A stretch of DNA of 64,000 nucleotides, taken from assembly GCA_011319805.1 (NCBI GenBank), contig SJRY01000138.1:186001-250000 (forward strand). The letters run 5' to 3'. Positions 23,657 to 38,600 of the stretch are shown here, piece after piece. The notes below the pieces were generated by a model, which ran no database searches, had not been told where the DNA came from, and saw only the letters and a program-made list of their open reading frames with translations. The stretch is from Macrocybe gigantea. Taxonomy: Eukaryota; Basidiomycota; Agaricomycetes; Agaricales; Callistosporiaceae. The position numbers and the translations under genes were made by a program. The stretch's first letter is position 1, and each line of letters begins with the position of its first letter.

Positions 23657-26362
23657 ATGAGCGATCCTCAACTATCTTCCATCTCGCAAATCCTTCAAAC
23701 ACTTGGGATGACGCGTGAAGACCTGGAGAAGCGTAGTGACCAAATGCGCCAGTTTCTCACCGCCGAGAGTTTGAGCTCCCTGCGGGCTGTCGATCAAGAC
23801 AGTTGCTTCAGAGCTTCGTCCTCATCCGACATACACCCTCTATCACGATCCGTGTCTTCCTCGTCCTTAGTGGATCCTCGATCACGCGCCGGTTCATACT
23901 CCAAGCGAGATATTTCCCCGCCTACCACACCCGTCAAGTGCGAACCCGCAGAGAGCGGGCCCTCGAGTTCGCGTCACATCGACAGCATGGAGATAATCAT
24001 CGAACGTCAGCGACGTCAGAGCAGAAGGGAGAAGAGGGGGAGGCGCGAACGCCAACGCGATTCCTTCTCAAAGACGTCGAACGCGCGCGCGTTGTCTCCC
24101 TCTACCCGCGGCGCGACGCCGAGCGGCTTCAACCTCGATTCCTTCATGGAATTACGCGACATCCGACGAATTTCTTTCCAAGAGAGCGAGAAACCCGCGA
24201 TTTCCGAGTCTCCGATAGTTAGCGCTTCTGTTCATCCGCTTTGACACGTCACTGACGCGATTGCAGCTTGGTGTCCCACCTGCGCCGCCCATGACACCCG
24301 TACGAAACAAGTACTACAGAGACCATACAAGGCTAAATCCCAATGCACACATGCAGACGGTCAGCTTTCTTCATTGCCTCATTGTTCAATCCACCTACTC
24401 CTTCAATTACCTAGGCCGCTACACCGACTCCCGTCCAGCTGTCCACATTAGTGGACAGCCAATCATCCAAGCTTTTACTGCCTCCCATCTCTCTCAGCAA
24501 CGCCGAACCAGCGTCTGCCGCCTTGCCAATCACACCGCCCACCCATCGCATCCGCAATGATAAAGCCACTTCGTCTCCATTACCTCCGTCCTCACCTCTC
24601 CTGTTTTCGTCTCCGTTATCATCTCCAGTACGTCAAGTTGTAAATCTCGTTTCCTCTCCCGGCCCTATGGGGCCCCTTCCAGACGAAGAAGATTACGACA
24701 ACCTCCCTTATACGTTGCCACCCGGGCCCTACTCTCCGAACAAGCCCGATCTATCCTACGCAGCTCTTGTGGGCCAGGCGATCCTGTCGTCCCCAGAACA
24801 CCGCCTCACGCTACAGGAGATCTATGATTGGATCACGATCGTTTATCCCCATTTCAAGCGCGGAGAACAAACCTGGATGAATAGCATTCGACATGTTTTA
24901 AGCACTACCGTTTGTTTCCGGAAAGTGCCAAGAGACCGTTCGATTGGTAGGACCCAATGGGCAATATGGGACGAGGATTTAGAGTGCTTCAAGGATGGCG
25001 GATTCAAGAAGCAATACTGCAAGGACATAATGAATGGGTTAGCGAACAAGGATAAGCAGGCTTCTTCCAAAGGAAAGCGCGTGCCAGGAAACGTGCAAAT
25101 GCGGACGACGCGTCTGGTGATAGCAAGAAACAGAAGCGAGTCAGGACAGACGGCGCCCATCGGACTCAAGTACCGCTTCAGAATTACGTCCCAAGCGCCA
25201 TGTCATCTCTCCCTATCTTCCCCACTGCCCGACCTACTCCACAACACCAACCTTATTACGAGAGTTGTCTACCACAAACTCGAACCATACCCAGTGACGT
25301 CATTTTCCCTCCTCTACCGCCGGGTGTAGGGTATGCACGGTTCAGCAATGTGGCGGGCACGTCGGCGTCCACGACCGAGACAAAGGACACCACGCCTCGT
25401 AACGAATCGCGGCAGGCGGCAAATCCAGATTTCTCGTTTTCTATGCCCGGTCTCACGCCGAATCGTGGCTCCTCTAGCTCTCCGCCACATCCATCTTTTC
25501 CTGACACGGCGGCTGGTGATCAAAGGAGCAATATCAGGTTGGATAGCATCATCCATAGTGTAAACGAGGACGCCGATCGTTCCGCACAACGCATAGCGGA
25601 GAAGGACAAATCATTGGATAGCTTCTGGGTCGGGCCATCTAAAGGCATAGAACTCTGTCTGGAACCGGGAGCCACTTTAATTTCTAAGAAAGACGATGAA
25701 GGCGTTAGGAAGTGGTCGAAGAACACAAAGCAGCCAGAACAAGGCAGAGCAAAGGTATGGAAGGACTCGTCTGCTTTACCAACTGTCCTGATTAGCCTTG
25801 CAAGAAGAAAAACATTACACCGCTAGACCCTGTGTCCCCTACTCTTGATCGCAAATCTGCGCTTGTTTTCAAATCGCCGAAGCCTTTGGCGAACCCCAAC
25901 ATGGACAAAGAAATACAAGGAACGCCGTCGCCGTCAACGCCGCCGCAAACAGCACGTCAGCTCCCCATTTCGTCGGTCCGCACACCGCTGTCGCAGAAGA
26001 ATCCGTCAGACAGCATAAATGACGACAGGGACTTGAATAAGACCCCAGGTCGACAAAGCTCGCACACGGCGAACGGGGAGCGTTTGCCGGTGACGCCGCG
26101 GAAACTTGTCTTCCCTACGAATCAGAACGAATCACCCTTCCGCACGCCAGTCGGTGTGTTTGGCAGTTCACCATTCCGCACGCCTGGATCCCGTGCGGTG
26201 TTTGATCCTCACGATCCGAGTGCGCTGCTGGACGATGAGTTGAATCGTATATCCGGAAATGGGGACAGCCCTGCGGGACTGTTTGGAAAGGGGCGAGGGT
26301 CGTTGCTATATGACAGCCCTGGGCTGGCGACGAGTCCTGGACAGTGGCCAAAGTGGTGGTAG
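23657..26362 (+). CDS. Forkhead transcription factor
   Basis: Five exons: 23657-24217, 24267-24359, 24415-25037, 25088-25754, 25805-26362, giving 833 aa. The forkhead domain lies at ~326-415: KPDLSYAALVGQAILSSPEHRLTLQEIYDWI, then the recognition helix and a wing with RTQWAIWD. Flanking regions are long, Ser/Pro-rich and probably disordered, with repeated SP/TP dipeptides that suit CDK phosphorylation, including an FRTPV.VFGSSPFRTP stretch near the end. Fungal forkheads of this type (Fkh1/2, Hcm1) drive cell-cycle gene waves. In the recognition helix the usual NSIRHNLS reads NSIRHVLS. An apparent frame break at ~25080 is explained by a 50-nt intron (25038-25087). Confidence 0.92.
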
Positions 26363-26610
26363 GATTTATGTATGAGTAGTTAGATATTTCGTGTAAGGAA
26401 TATATCATGAAGGTCACGAGGATGTGACGATGGCTTGGCTCAAAAAGTGCAAACAAGGAGTCTGACAGTCTCTGCGTTCAGCTGTCCCTCCGTCGTCAAC
26501 CAAGGCCTCCTCATCCCTCTTTGTCTTCAACCAATCGTCTCCCTTTCAAGTCGCCCTTCTGGGCTCTCAGTCATGAGCAGAGACTCGGATCACACTCGGA
26601 CGCCTTCCCA

Positions 26611-29600
26611 ATGGCCCAACAACCAGCATGCATCCCCCAGAACGCCCCATCTGGTCCACCATCTCTAGATCCCGAACCATCAGGACCTCCACAACTTCAG
26701 CCGTCTTCCATATCCCAGACCAGACCCCCGACCGCCAATCTTTCCGCCCGTCCGAATCCGCCAACGCGCTCCTCAACACTCGATGCCCCTCGCACCGATC
26801 ACAATCTCCACACGCTTTCCTATGCTCCCCATGCCCGAAGCGAAGACCTCAATCACAGCAGCCCCTCGACTCTCCTACCTACTGTCAACGCCGGATCTTC
26901 TCCGAGGATTCCACCCTTTGCCGCACCTGCCGCAGGAAGCCGTTCATCCACGCCTGCTATCTCGAATGGCCTAAATCAACCTTCCTCTTCTGTGCAGTCT
27001 GATGATTCCAACCACCGAACGAGCGTGGCCTCGTTCTCATCCGCTCACTCCGGCTCGTCCTCGCACTCCGACCCGGCCAAGCCGCCACCAACAGCGTCGT
27101 CAACGTCCGCAAGCCTTGTTTCGACGTGAGTTGACATGCATGAACGATTTTTCTTTAGCTGACCTTTTTCACCGTCTCTTAAGAACTTGTTCTTCCTGTG
27201 GAAAGTCAATGCAGGGTCCCTTTGTTCGTGCCCTGGGAACGTCTTCCACCTCAACTGTTTCAAGTGCATGGTTCGTCTTGTGTCTCTGGATATCAACGTT
27301 TCGTTAATCGATTGCTTAAGGACTGTGGAGATGTCGTAGCGTCGAAATTTTTTCCTATAGAAGGGCCAGATGGCCAACAGCATCCGCTGTGTGAACGAGA
27401 CTATTTCCGGCGCCTTAACTTGATTTGTTCAAAGTGTGGGCTGGCTCTGCGAGGAAGCTACATAACAGCATGCAGTACGTAGAAACTCCTAGGCCAAGTC
27501 ATGGGCTTGAATGACCGATTCCTTTCGTCTGCAGACAAGAAGTTCCATGTGGAACACTTCACATGCTCACTCTGTCCGACGCTCTTCGGACCCCAAGACT
27601 CTTATTATGAACACGACGGCGATGTCTATTGTCATTACCACTACTCAACTCGTTTCGCAACCAAGTGTGCTGGTGCAACAGTGCGATCCTCAAACAATAC
27701 GTGGAGATAAATCGAAATATGCGGGATGAATGCTGGCATCCGGAATGCTACATGATCAACAAGGCACGTGTCATAACTTTGTTGAAATCCAATTTCTCTC
27801 TTATGCCCTTCCAAAGTTCTGGAACGTGAAGGTGGTTTCGCGGCGGCCCACCAGCTCTGCTTCCCTGGAAGATGAGACTGTCGAACCGGCATACGTGGAA
27901 GAAGAGAAGCGAGAGACGCCTATTTCGCTCAGAGAGAAACAAGTTCGGATGGAGCAACAGGTATACCGGATATGGACGTGAGTATTCATTTTGTCGTTAC
28001 AGCCTAAATGGCGCTTGATTGGCATAATAAGGGTCCTTTCGGCTTTCGAAGAGTCAAGCGCGGCATGCATATCGGACATGCTGCGCCAAGTCAGCAATGG
28101 CCAATATTTGGATGCGATCCGCATGGCAGAGAGGTTTATTCTTCACGTCGAAGTGTTATTTGCCACCATCGATGATCTCGAGTTCCACTTTGCGCGACTT
28201 AATATGAAAGGTGCGGAAGCCCATCTATCACAAATTTCTATCATTGACTCAAATCGGGTAAAAAGGGATGTCACACGTCCGAGAAGCCAGGATGCTTTGC
28301 AGGAAGACTGTAGAGTTGTTCACGTTGCTGTCGCACACACAAGAGACCGGCGTTCGAAGGATGGGCATGACGCAAGAATTGCTTGCCCTCGTGACCGGAC
28401 TGGCGCACTATCTCAAGATCTTGATCCGCATTGCACTTACTGGGGCATTGAAACTGGAGCGGGAACAGGGAGTACGGGAGGCTATGGCCTCTTTTCTCGA
28501 CAAGCTGCATCTCTTAGCCGTGCAAGGCGCGAACCCTGCCGCCCGGAGAATCATCAAAGGTCAGAACGGAGAGGCTATTTCTCCCAATTCTTTGAGCAAC
28601 CCAGGAACCCAAGGCGTGACCTACGGCTTTCGAAGTTTGGCCCCAGAAAATGCTGGAGATCCGCCATTTAGAGAGGGATCAGCGAAGTTGTTCAAACGAA
28701 TCCGCCGTCTGATCTTTGCGTCAAGTGTACGCAAACGGTGGAAGAGGACTGTGTCCGCCTGGGGACATATCAACGATGGCACTCACAATGTGTTCAGTGT
28801 GCACAATGCGGCAAAGTCGCGGCCGTTCCTCTTCCAAAAGAGCCAATGCCGAAGAACGCCGAGGACAGGGATGGCAAAGATGCTACTGGGAAAGATCAAG
28901 CACCTAAACCTTCCACCGCACGTAGGCCACCTGCAAACGTGGGCCTCTTTTTGTATGACCCAGATTCTAGAAGGGAGACAACATCCTTCGGAGAAGTTCC
29001 AACGCTAATTCTCTGTACTGACCACGCTCATCAAGGCTGCCGAGGCGGATTCCAGGCTGTCCAACGCTTGGAGCAATACGCCTTCCTCCTGAACGTCGCC
29101 CTTCGACGACTGTACCTCCTTCTCAAGAAGCAAGGCGTTCTTCCCCTCACACCTGGTGCGTATTATATGAAATCGAACGCAGCTGTCTCTCTTGACACAC
29201 CCTCAATAGTGTCAAGCCCGCAAGGGACTTCAGATACCACCGACCCATACCGAAATTCAGCCGATATAATGCGCCTGAAATCCGTACATCTCGATCGCAA
29301 ACTCTCGGCGACGGCACGGCTACCGAAGCGATCGACAATCGTCGAGAGTCCCGCAGGTCGGAGTGTACATCCGTCGGATGTACTTCATGCTCAGCGACAA
29401 CCCGATCACCCAGCTTCCAATGCAACTTCAGGTCTGCCAGGACAATCGTCGCAGTATCATGCTCAACCAGGCTTGTCGCATGCACAACCTCAACATATGT
29501 CCCCTTCGATTCCGCAGCGAGCACCGCCTCCTATCTCTGGTAAACCAACTCTCGATATACACAGTCAGGTTCTTCGGCCAGCATTTGCTCGTAACAACAC

Positions 29601-31198
29601 CGAAGTCATGATTGTTGACGAGAGTGGACCCAACTCGCCTGCTGGTGGAGATGATGCTCCCTTGCGAACGCTGGAAGATGGCATCACTCTTGCCGATATC
29701 CCCCAAATAATGGAGGCGGCTCAAGCTAGAGAACAACAGCGTTCGCTGCCCCGCGAAAATTCCATTCCATTCATTGCAGAATTGAGTGCATTGGAACTCG
29801 CCATTGTCAAACACTGTGCTGTCCTCACGCTGAGCAAATCGCCACTCAAAGATCAATTCGACTTGGACGAGCTTCTGGAAATGGTAGAAGTCAAGAAGGC
29901 TGGGTTCTGGAAAACCTTGTTTAAGAACGATAAGAAATATGTCAAGAAAAAAGGTGCGACCAATCATCTCGTCGACATGATCCACCGCTTACAATGCCCA
30001 AGGCGTCTTTGGTGTACCTCTTGAGCTCCTTGTCGAGAGAGAAGGCGCAGACTCCCTGCTAGGCGCGACACGCGGCACCATACGGGTCCCTAGCTTCATT
30101 GATGACGTTATCTCGGCCATGCGTCAGATGGGTGAGCACGAGACTTTTTCTCAACTTCCCTTGCCTTCTGACCAGGTCAAAAAAAAAGATATGTCGGTCG
30201 AGGGTATCTTCAGAAAGAACGGCAACATTCGAAGGCTGCGAGATCTGACGAAGCTATTGATCGTGATCCGTCGTCAGTAGACCTGACGCAAGACAATCCC
30301 GTGCAGCTTGCTGCACTGTTAAAGAAATTCCTTCGCGACCTTCCCGATCCTCTCATGACCTTCAAGCTCCATCGACTGTTGATAGCGTCTCAGTGTAAGC
30401 CCCGGTCCTGACTCCTCGACTTGTGCCATGTTGACTTCGCGAACTCAGCCTTGCCTTCGGACCTGGATCGCCAGAAATATCTTCATCTCATATCATTAGT
30501 AATGCCAAAGAGTCACAGAGATACCATGGAGGTTCTTTTTGTCTTCCTCAAGTGGGTTGCAAGCTTCGCGCATATGGACGCAGAAACAGGAAGCAAGATG
30601 GATCTTGGCAACTTGGCGACCGTGATTTGTCCAAGTATCCTCTATGCTCGGAACCGCGACGCCAAACGGGACGAAACCTTCGGCTCTCTTAGAGTTGTTA
30701 CTTCCTTGTTGGAAACCAGGATGAATTCTTTACCGTTCCCGAGGAGTTCCTTCCCATACTCCGTGACCAAGAATATTTTGCCAATTCACTGGATCTGCCT
30801 GCAAAGGAATTCTTAAAGAAGTGCGATATGTACATGCGCCTCAAAGGCAGCAATGGGCGACCCCAGGCGCCCTCAAATGGCACAGGTCACCTATCCCGCT
30901 ACCCGATGCCTAATACTCCTAATGTCGATCGATCTGCACCTGTTGGGAACTCACAATCAGATCGGACGACAAGGCCCCCTGCAAATACCTACCACACGAT
31001 TCCAGCTTATCCGGCCACTATGCCACCGCCGCCTTCGTCGCAGAGCTACCCTCGGGCGCAAACTGTGGATGATTGGACTGGCCTCCTACTCCTCGACCTT
31101 CATCATACATTGCTCCTGGACGACCCAGTACGGACCATGCGAATTCCGTGATGCCCAGTGCCAATGGCTACCCTCCGGCTGTTCGACAACGCACTTGA
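26611..31198 (+). CDS. RGA1: LIM-domain Rho GTPase-activating protein, RGA1-like (frame broken several times as sequenced)
   Basis: Begins with a Ser/Pro-rich N-terminal region. LIM zinc fingers follow: SSCGKSMQG...FHLNCFKC, LICSKCGLALRG...HFTCSLC, then KCAGC...CWHPEC. A helical middle region and a further LIM finger (DLCVKC, HSQCVQCAQC) come next, then a C-terminal RhoGAP domain with GVFGVPLE, the arginine finger GIFRKNGN, NPVQLAALLKKFLRDLPDPL and TVICPSIL. The tail is Pro-rich. Such proteins switch off Cdc42/Rho to shape polarity and septation. At least four one-base gaps (near 27239, 27674, 30250, 30713), probably a fifth (31084) and possibly a sixth (~28693) break the frame; adding one base at each restores an unbroken family match. 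Intron 27764-27816 uses a GC donor. The start could alternatively be the ATG at 26573 in another frame. Confidence 0.88.
27764..27816 (+). other. GC-AG intron in the RGA1-like gene
   Basis: The exon ends ATCAACAAG, the intron begins GCACGT and ends CCAAAG, 53 nt, phase 0. Using the nearby GT breaks the frame. Confidence 0.7.
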
Positions 31199-31408
31199 TG
31201 TATTCCGCATTTTCCTGCATACCACTATATATTTCTATTCCCGTTCTGTTGCTCCTTCATCTTATTATTTGTAGTTTACCATTCGCGTACACACACTCAC
31301 TTATCGATATGAGATGGACGAAACTTGCGGCACTCACAATACCCTCTTGCATAAAAATGTGCATCGTTTTGGATAATCAAGATCATTAGTCATCCAACTC
31401 TCTCAATC

Positions 31409-32562
31409 ATGATCGCTGTCCAGCACGCAGCACAAGTCCCTGGCCCCCTCTCAATACCTGATAATGCACCAGAGCATTGCCCAGTACGTTTTTCTTTTCT
31501 TTTCGTCTTCCTTTTCGTTTATCTGTCCGTTAGGGCACAGAATCCGAACTCGCAGGAAAATCAGACGCATGCCAAGGATGTGCCAACCAGGAAATATGCT
31601 CATCGAACAAACCAAAGGGCCCGGATCCATCTCTTCCGTTCATCAGGGAACGAATGGCCGGCGTCCGGCGAAAGATCCTCGTATTGTCTGGGAAAGGTGG
31701 AGTGGGCAAGTCAACGTTCACTGCTCAGCTGGGTTGGGCGTTCGCAGTAGATGAACAAACGCAGGTACTCCCTCCGGAACCTAAGCATCGTCTCATTGCT
31801 ATCTTGACTGACTTACGGTCTCAGACTGGCATAATGGATGTCGATATATGCGGGCCTTCGATCCCCACAATACTTGGAATAGCAGCGGAACAGGTCCATT
31901 CTTCTGCCTCGGGCTGGTCGCCTGTATACGTTCAGGACAATCTGGCTGTCATGTCCGTTGGCTTCATGCTTCCTTCTTCCAAAGATGCCGTCATCTGGCG
32001 AGGTCCGAAGAAGAATGGGCTGATATCACAGTTCCTAAAAGACGTCGACTGGGGGAGTCTTGACTACCTTATCATTGACACTCCTCCCGGCACTTCGGAT
32101 GAACATCTTAGCATCGTGCAGTTTTTGAAGGAGAGCGGCATCGATGGCGCCATAGTGATCACCACACCGCAGGAAGTGGCTTTGCAAGACGTCCGTCGCG
32201 AAATCGATTTCTGCAGGAAAGTGGGGATAAGGGTGCTTGGCCTCGTTGAAAATATGTCGGGATTCGTATGTCCGTCCTGTAGGACGGAATCACAAATCTT
32301 CAAGCCCAGCACCGGCGGAGGAAAGAAACTTGCTGCCGACATGGGGATTGAGCTATTGGGCTCAGTTCCGCTGGATCCGCGGATAGGTAAAAGCGCAGAT
32401 TACGGCGTGAGCTTCTTGGATGAATACCCTGACAGTCCCGCGACCAATGCATACCTTAATATTATTGATAGTAAGATATCCTATCCTCTTCTTACCTGAT
32501 TCTCAAAGCTCATTGATGCCTTTTCGCTTTCTGAAGGAATCAAGGAGATCCTAGATGATTGA
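31409..32562 (+). CDS. NBP35: Cytosolic Fe-S cluster assembly scaffold NBP35
   Basis: Four exons: 31409-31483, 31534-31764, 31825-32470, 32537-32562, giving 325 aa, close to yeast Nbp35 (328). The N-terminal CX13CX2CX5C ferredoxin-like motif (Cys 24, 38, 41, 47) separates it from Cfd1. The Walker A variant GKGGVGKS is at ~78-85, the switch/Walker B part reads [13 protein letters not shown], and the CPSC pair that holds the bridging cluster lies in the C-terminal third. It forms a heterotetramer with Cfd1 that builds [4Fe-4S] clusters for cytosolic and nuclear proteins. The last coding exon is 26 nt and encodes the IKEILDD tail. Convergent with MPK1, only ~130 bp away. Confidence 0.97.
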
Positions 32563-32690
32563 GCTATACAATATACCTATGTACTGTGGAATTGATGGCA
32601 ATGGGTTCTATCTGTGTTTGACTGCCTGTATCATTTAGTTGCATTTCCAATGTCATCATCATCGATGGCTCGTGGTAGATCCTACATAAG

Positions 32691-35337
<2,647 letters not shown>

Positions 35338-35644
35338 AGCCCTCGAATTGAGGCGACGTCTCCGGCAGAAGGCGAGAAGAGTATCGATTTAACGTTGAAC
35401 CAATCTATGAGACTATTCCAGAGCACTTTAGCGGTTCGGCGGTTGGATGGGTGAACGTTTCAGTCAACATGTCATGAGGACTTGCTCGTGTCTTTTGCGT
35501 TCGACATCCACAGTTCATCAAATGTGAAATTAGAATAGCCATATACTACTTTACATAAATAACTCAGCGACTCGATATTGTAAATACGATTGACATGAAA
35601 ATAACTCCGCAACAGGGTCCAATCATCAATGCGTTCTGAAATCG
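35338..35644. other. Intergenic between MPK1 and symplekin
   Basis: 307 bp; MPK1 promoter side and symplekin 3' flank. Nothing else seen. Confidence 0.4.
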
Positions 35645-38600
35645 TCATGCAACGGGAGTCTCTGGTTGGACCATGTTGGAGTCCTCTGAATCACCAAAAA
35701 TATCCAGAAATCCTGCGACCCGTGCTTTATTTGTAGCTTTTTTAGTAACGTAGTCCCGAAGGCCAGCCTTCAGGCTTGGCTGCTTGTCAACGAGCTCGCG
35801 AAGCTGATCCTTTGGTAGCTGCAAAAGAGCACCAAAGCTGGCAGGCGCAATAACTTTAGCGCATCGTATGAAGCCTTCCCACAAAGGCGGGTTGGTCCAG
35901 ATCTTTTTCGTGATGAGTCTCGAAAGCAGCGTCGTGGATACAAAGCCGACGAGGGATTTGTATGTCGTTACTGCTTGAATAACCTAATGGCGCGTTAGAT
36001 GGTCGATAAATGAATGTCCACCCCTACTTACGGTTCGTAAGAACAGGACTGGAAGCACAGGTTTGTCCATTATTTGCTGCATGACGACTGCGAGAATTTC
36101 AGAATCGAAAACATCTGTCATACTGAAGCAGATTCCAATCGCTACATTGAAACTGTTAATTGCAGACCGTCATGCTTCATGATAACACTTTCCATACCTT
36201 CAATGGCGCTCTTCAGTCCTATCTCTTTCTCCGAATCATGCAGTAGCACCATCAGTTCTGCCGGTGTCAACAATTCACTTTGCCGAACACGCGGCATATT
36301 CGAGGTGATACTACCGAACGCTTGCGAATGGGTGGTGACAACCGAGCTGAATACGGAACGGACTAAGTTCTTAGGTTCAGCTTGGCCATTGAGCATGGCT
36401 ACGATACGAGGCAGATGGCGCATAATATCGGCCTGAGATGCTCGTCAATAGCTGGGATTCCATGAAGAAACAGTGAAATACCTTATCCATTTCAGCGATA
36501 ATCGGTATAAGGAACCGTGCATCCAGGTCCCGTTCGTTGACGAGAGCCTTAACCAGTGCGACCAATTGCCCGCTCGGCCGTCCAGTCTCAGTGAAGATCG
36601 TTAAGATCCGGAGCGACAGCGATTCTGAACCAGGCGGACACGTGCGCATGAGGGTCAGCAGCTTCGCATGGTTTGAACCCAGCGAGCGAACCAGGGCTGT
36701 GATAAGCTCCTGTACCGCTTCTTGCACTGAAACATCCATCTGACCATAGGCCGTGAAAATTCTGAAGGTGGTTAGAACAAACGTTATTAGTTGTCTAAGT
36801 TTTACGACGTACTCATCCAAGAACTCCGGGCTCTTGACACAAAGAGCAAACAAGAGCTCTACATGTTGTAGCACATGTAGCTTGTTTGCCGGAAGCTCTA
36901 ACCGCTCGGGAAGGTAGGGAGTCTGAAGGAGGTCTTCCGGAGGCAATTGACCGTCCTCCATGTTCTCATCAGGGGTGATATCGCCAGAGGAGCTCGCTGA
37001 GCTGGGAAGAATGGTAGTCGACCCTTCTTCTGGAATGAGTGTCGGCTGTTCTCCCTGACTCTGCACTGGAGTTGCATGTTTTGATGTCGGTTGTGCTTGC
37101 AGCCTCCTGAGCATCTGAAGGGCGAAGTCGCGTATCATAGAGCACATTGGTTGGGTATGCGGCATCCAGATTTTAACGGTGTTGATCGCAGCGCCCCTAA
37201 TCTTTTTCTCTGTCAGGTGCTGTCAGCTCCACACTGTGAAGATGAAAAGGGCAGCGACAAACCGGGATGGGTCGTGAGTTCTAGCAAGACGCTCAATGCG
37301 TCAGTTCGCATGGACGGCCGTTGCGCAACAAGGCCTCGGAGAGTTGTGAAACCAACAGCCATCCTGAAAAAAGTTTCAGGACAGTATAATGAGATCATGA
37401 TACGTGTCACTTGGTTACCTTGATTCGTCTACACAAAGTTCGCGAAGTAAGCCCAACACATCCCCAGGAACGTTAGGTAAATCAAGTAAGAATCGAGAAA
37501 ATGTGCGATCTTTTCCATCCATGAGGGCTTGGTAAGAAGCCACTATCTGGTTAAGCCAAGCATCATAATTAGGCCGCTGAAAGCAAAATTCATTCTTCCG
37601 TTCAACCGTGAGCTATACAATGTCGCGCACCCAACTTCGGTTTTTTGCCATTCTGATCTGGTCGTTATACCACTCTTCGTTCATCCAAGTCGTCGCCAAA
37701 CGTACCCTAAAAAAAATAAGACGTTCATATGATTGTAGGACGTTCAACGTAGCTGAACCTACCTGGAAGGAAAATCCGACATGATATATTCACACAATGT
37801 TTGCCGAAGCTGATCTTGTCTCGCATACAAGCTATCCAGATCGGTTTCCTGATCATGCTCCAATGATTTTTCTTCCTCATCGCTCGATTTCGGCGGTTCT
37901 ACAACCCGAGTGATCATCCTCACGATGAGCAGCATCCACATTTCCGTCGCCGTATGACCACCCGCGCGCGAAAGGTCCACGACTGCCCTATACTCCTCAC
38001 CACTCGTCCATATTCGCTTGAGCGAACCATTTATTTGCTGCGAACGCCCTTCTTCGTCAAGGTCTTTCGGGGGCGGTAGCTTGAAATCGATAAGTTTGAG
38101 ATTGATGGGTGATGGTTCGATGTCTGCCATCGGCACTGCAATGGATCCTCCAGATAGCTTCCCAAGGACGAAATAAAAAAGTAAGCCCGTACGCGCAACG
38201 AGATCGAGAAAATGCCACGGACCTCTTCATTCAATCTGTCCGGTTCGTACTCGAGTTCATCCTGATCGATGTCCATCTGGAGAGGGTCGATAGGTTCGTC
38301 TTTGACCTTTCTTGGTGGAGTAGATACAACTCCGGGCACTGGGGTAAGTTGCCGACTGGACGGAGGGGGTGTCGCCTCGGTGGCCCGGCGGTCGCGATCG
38401 AGAACAGCGGCTTTGGGCCCTGTCGGGGGTGGAGGAGGTGGAGGGCCGAGTCCACGGCTCTCTCGAAAGGCAAGTACGAGATCGACTAGAGCGGATTCGG
38501 AGAAAGCTTCCAGGTTGGCGATGATGAGCTCGGTGATGAGGGTCGACGGGAGGGAGGTGAAGTCAAAGGACGCAAGAACAGACGCGGGTGCAGGTGGTCC

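Noticed and set aside
25030..25100. Apparent frameshift after the forkhead domain
   Set aside because: A 50-nt intron 25038-25087 (GTTAGC...CCAG) joins NG to KRANADD in phase, so no error is needed.
31530..31721. Minus-strand ORF over NBP35
   Set aside because: Overlaps the P-loop region of NBP35, whose identity is certain; no independent support.
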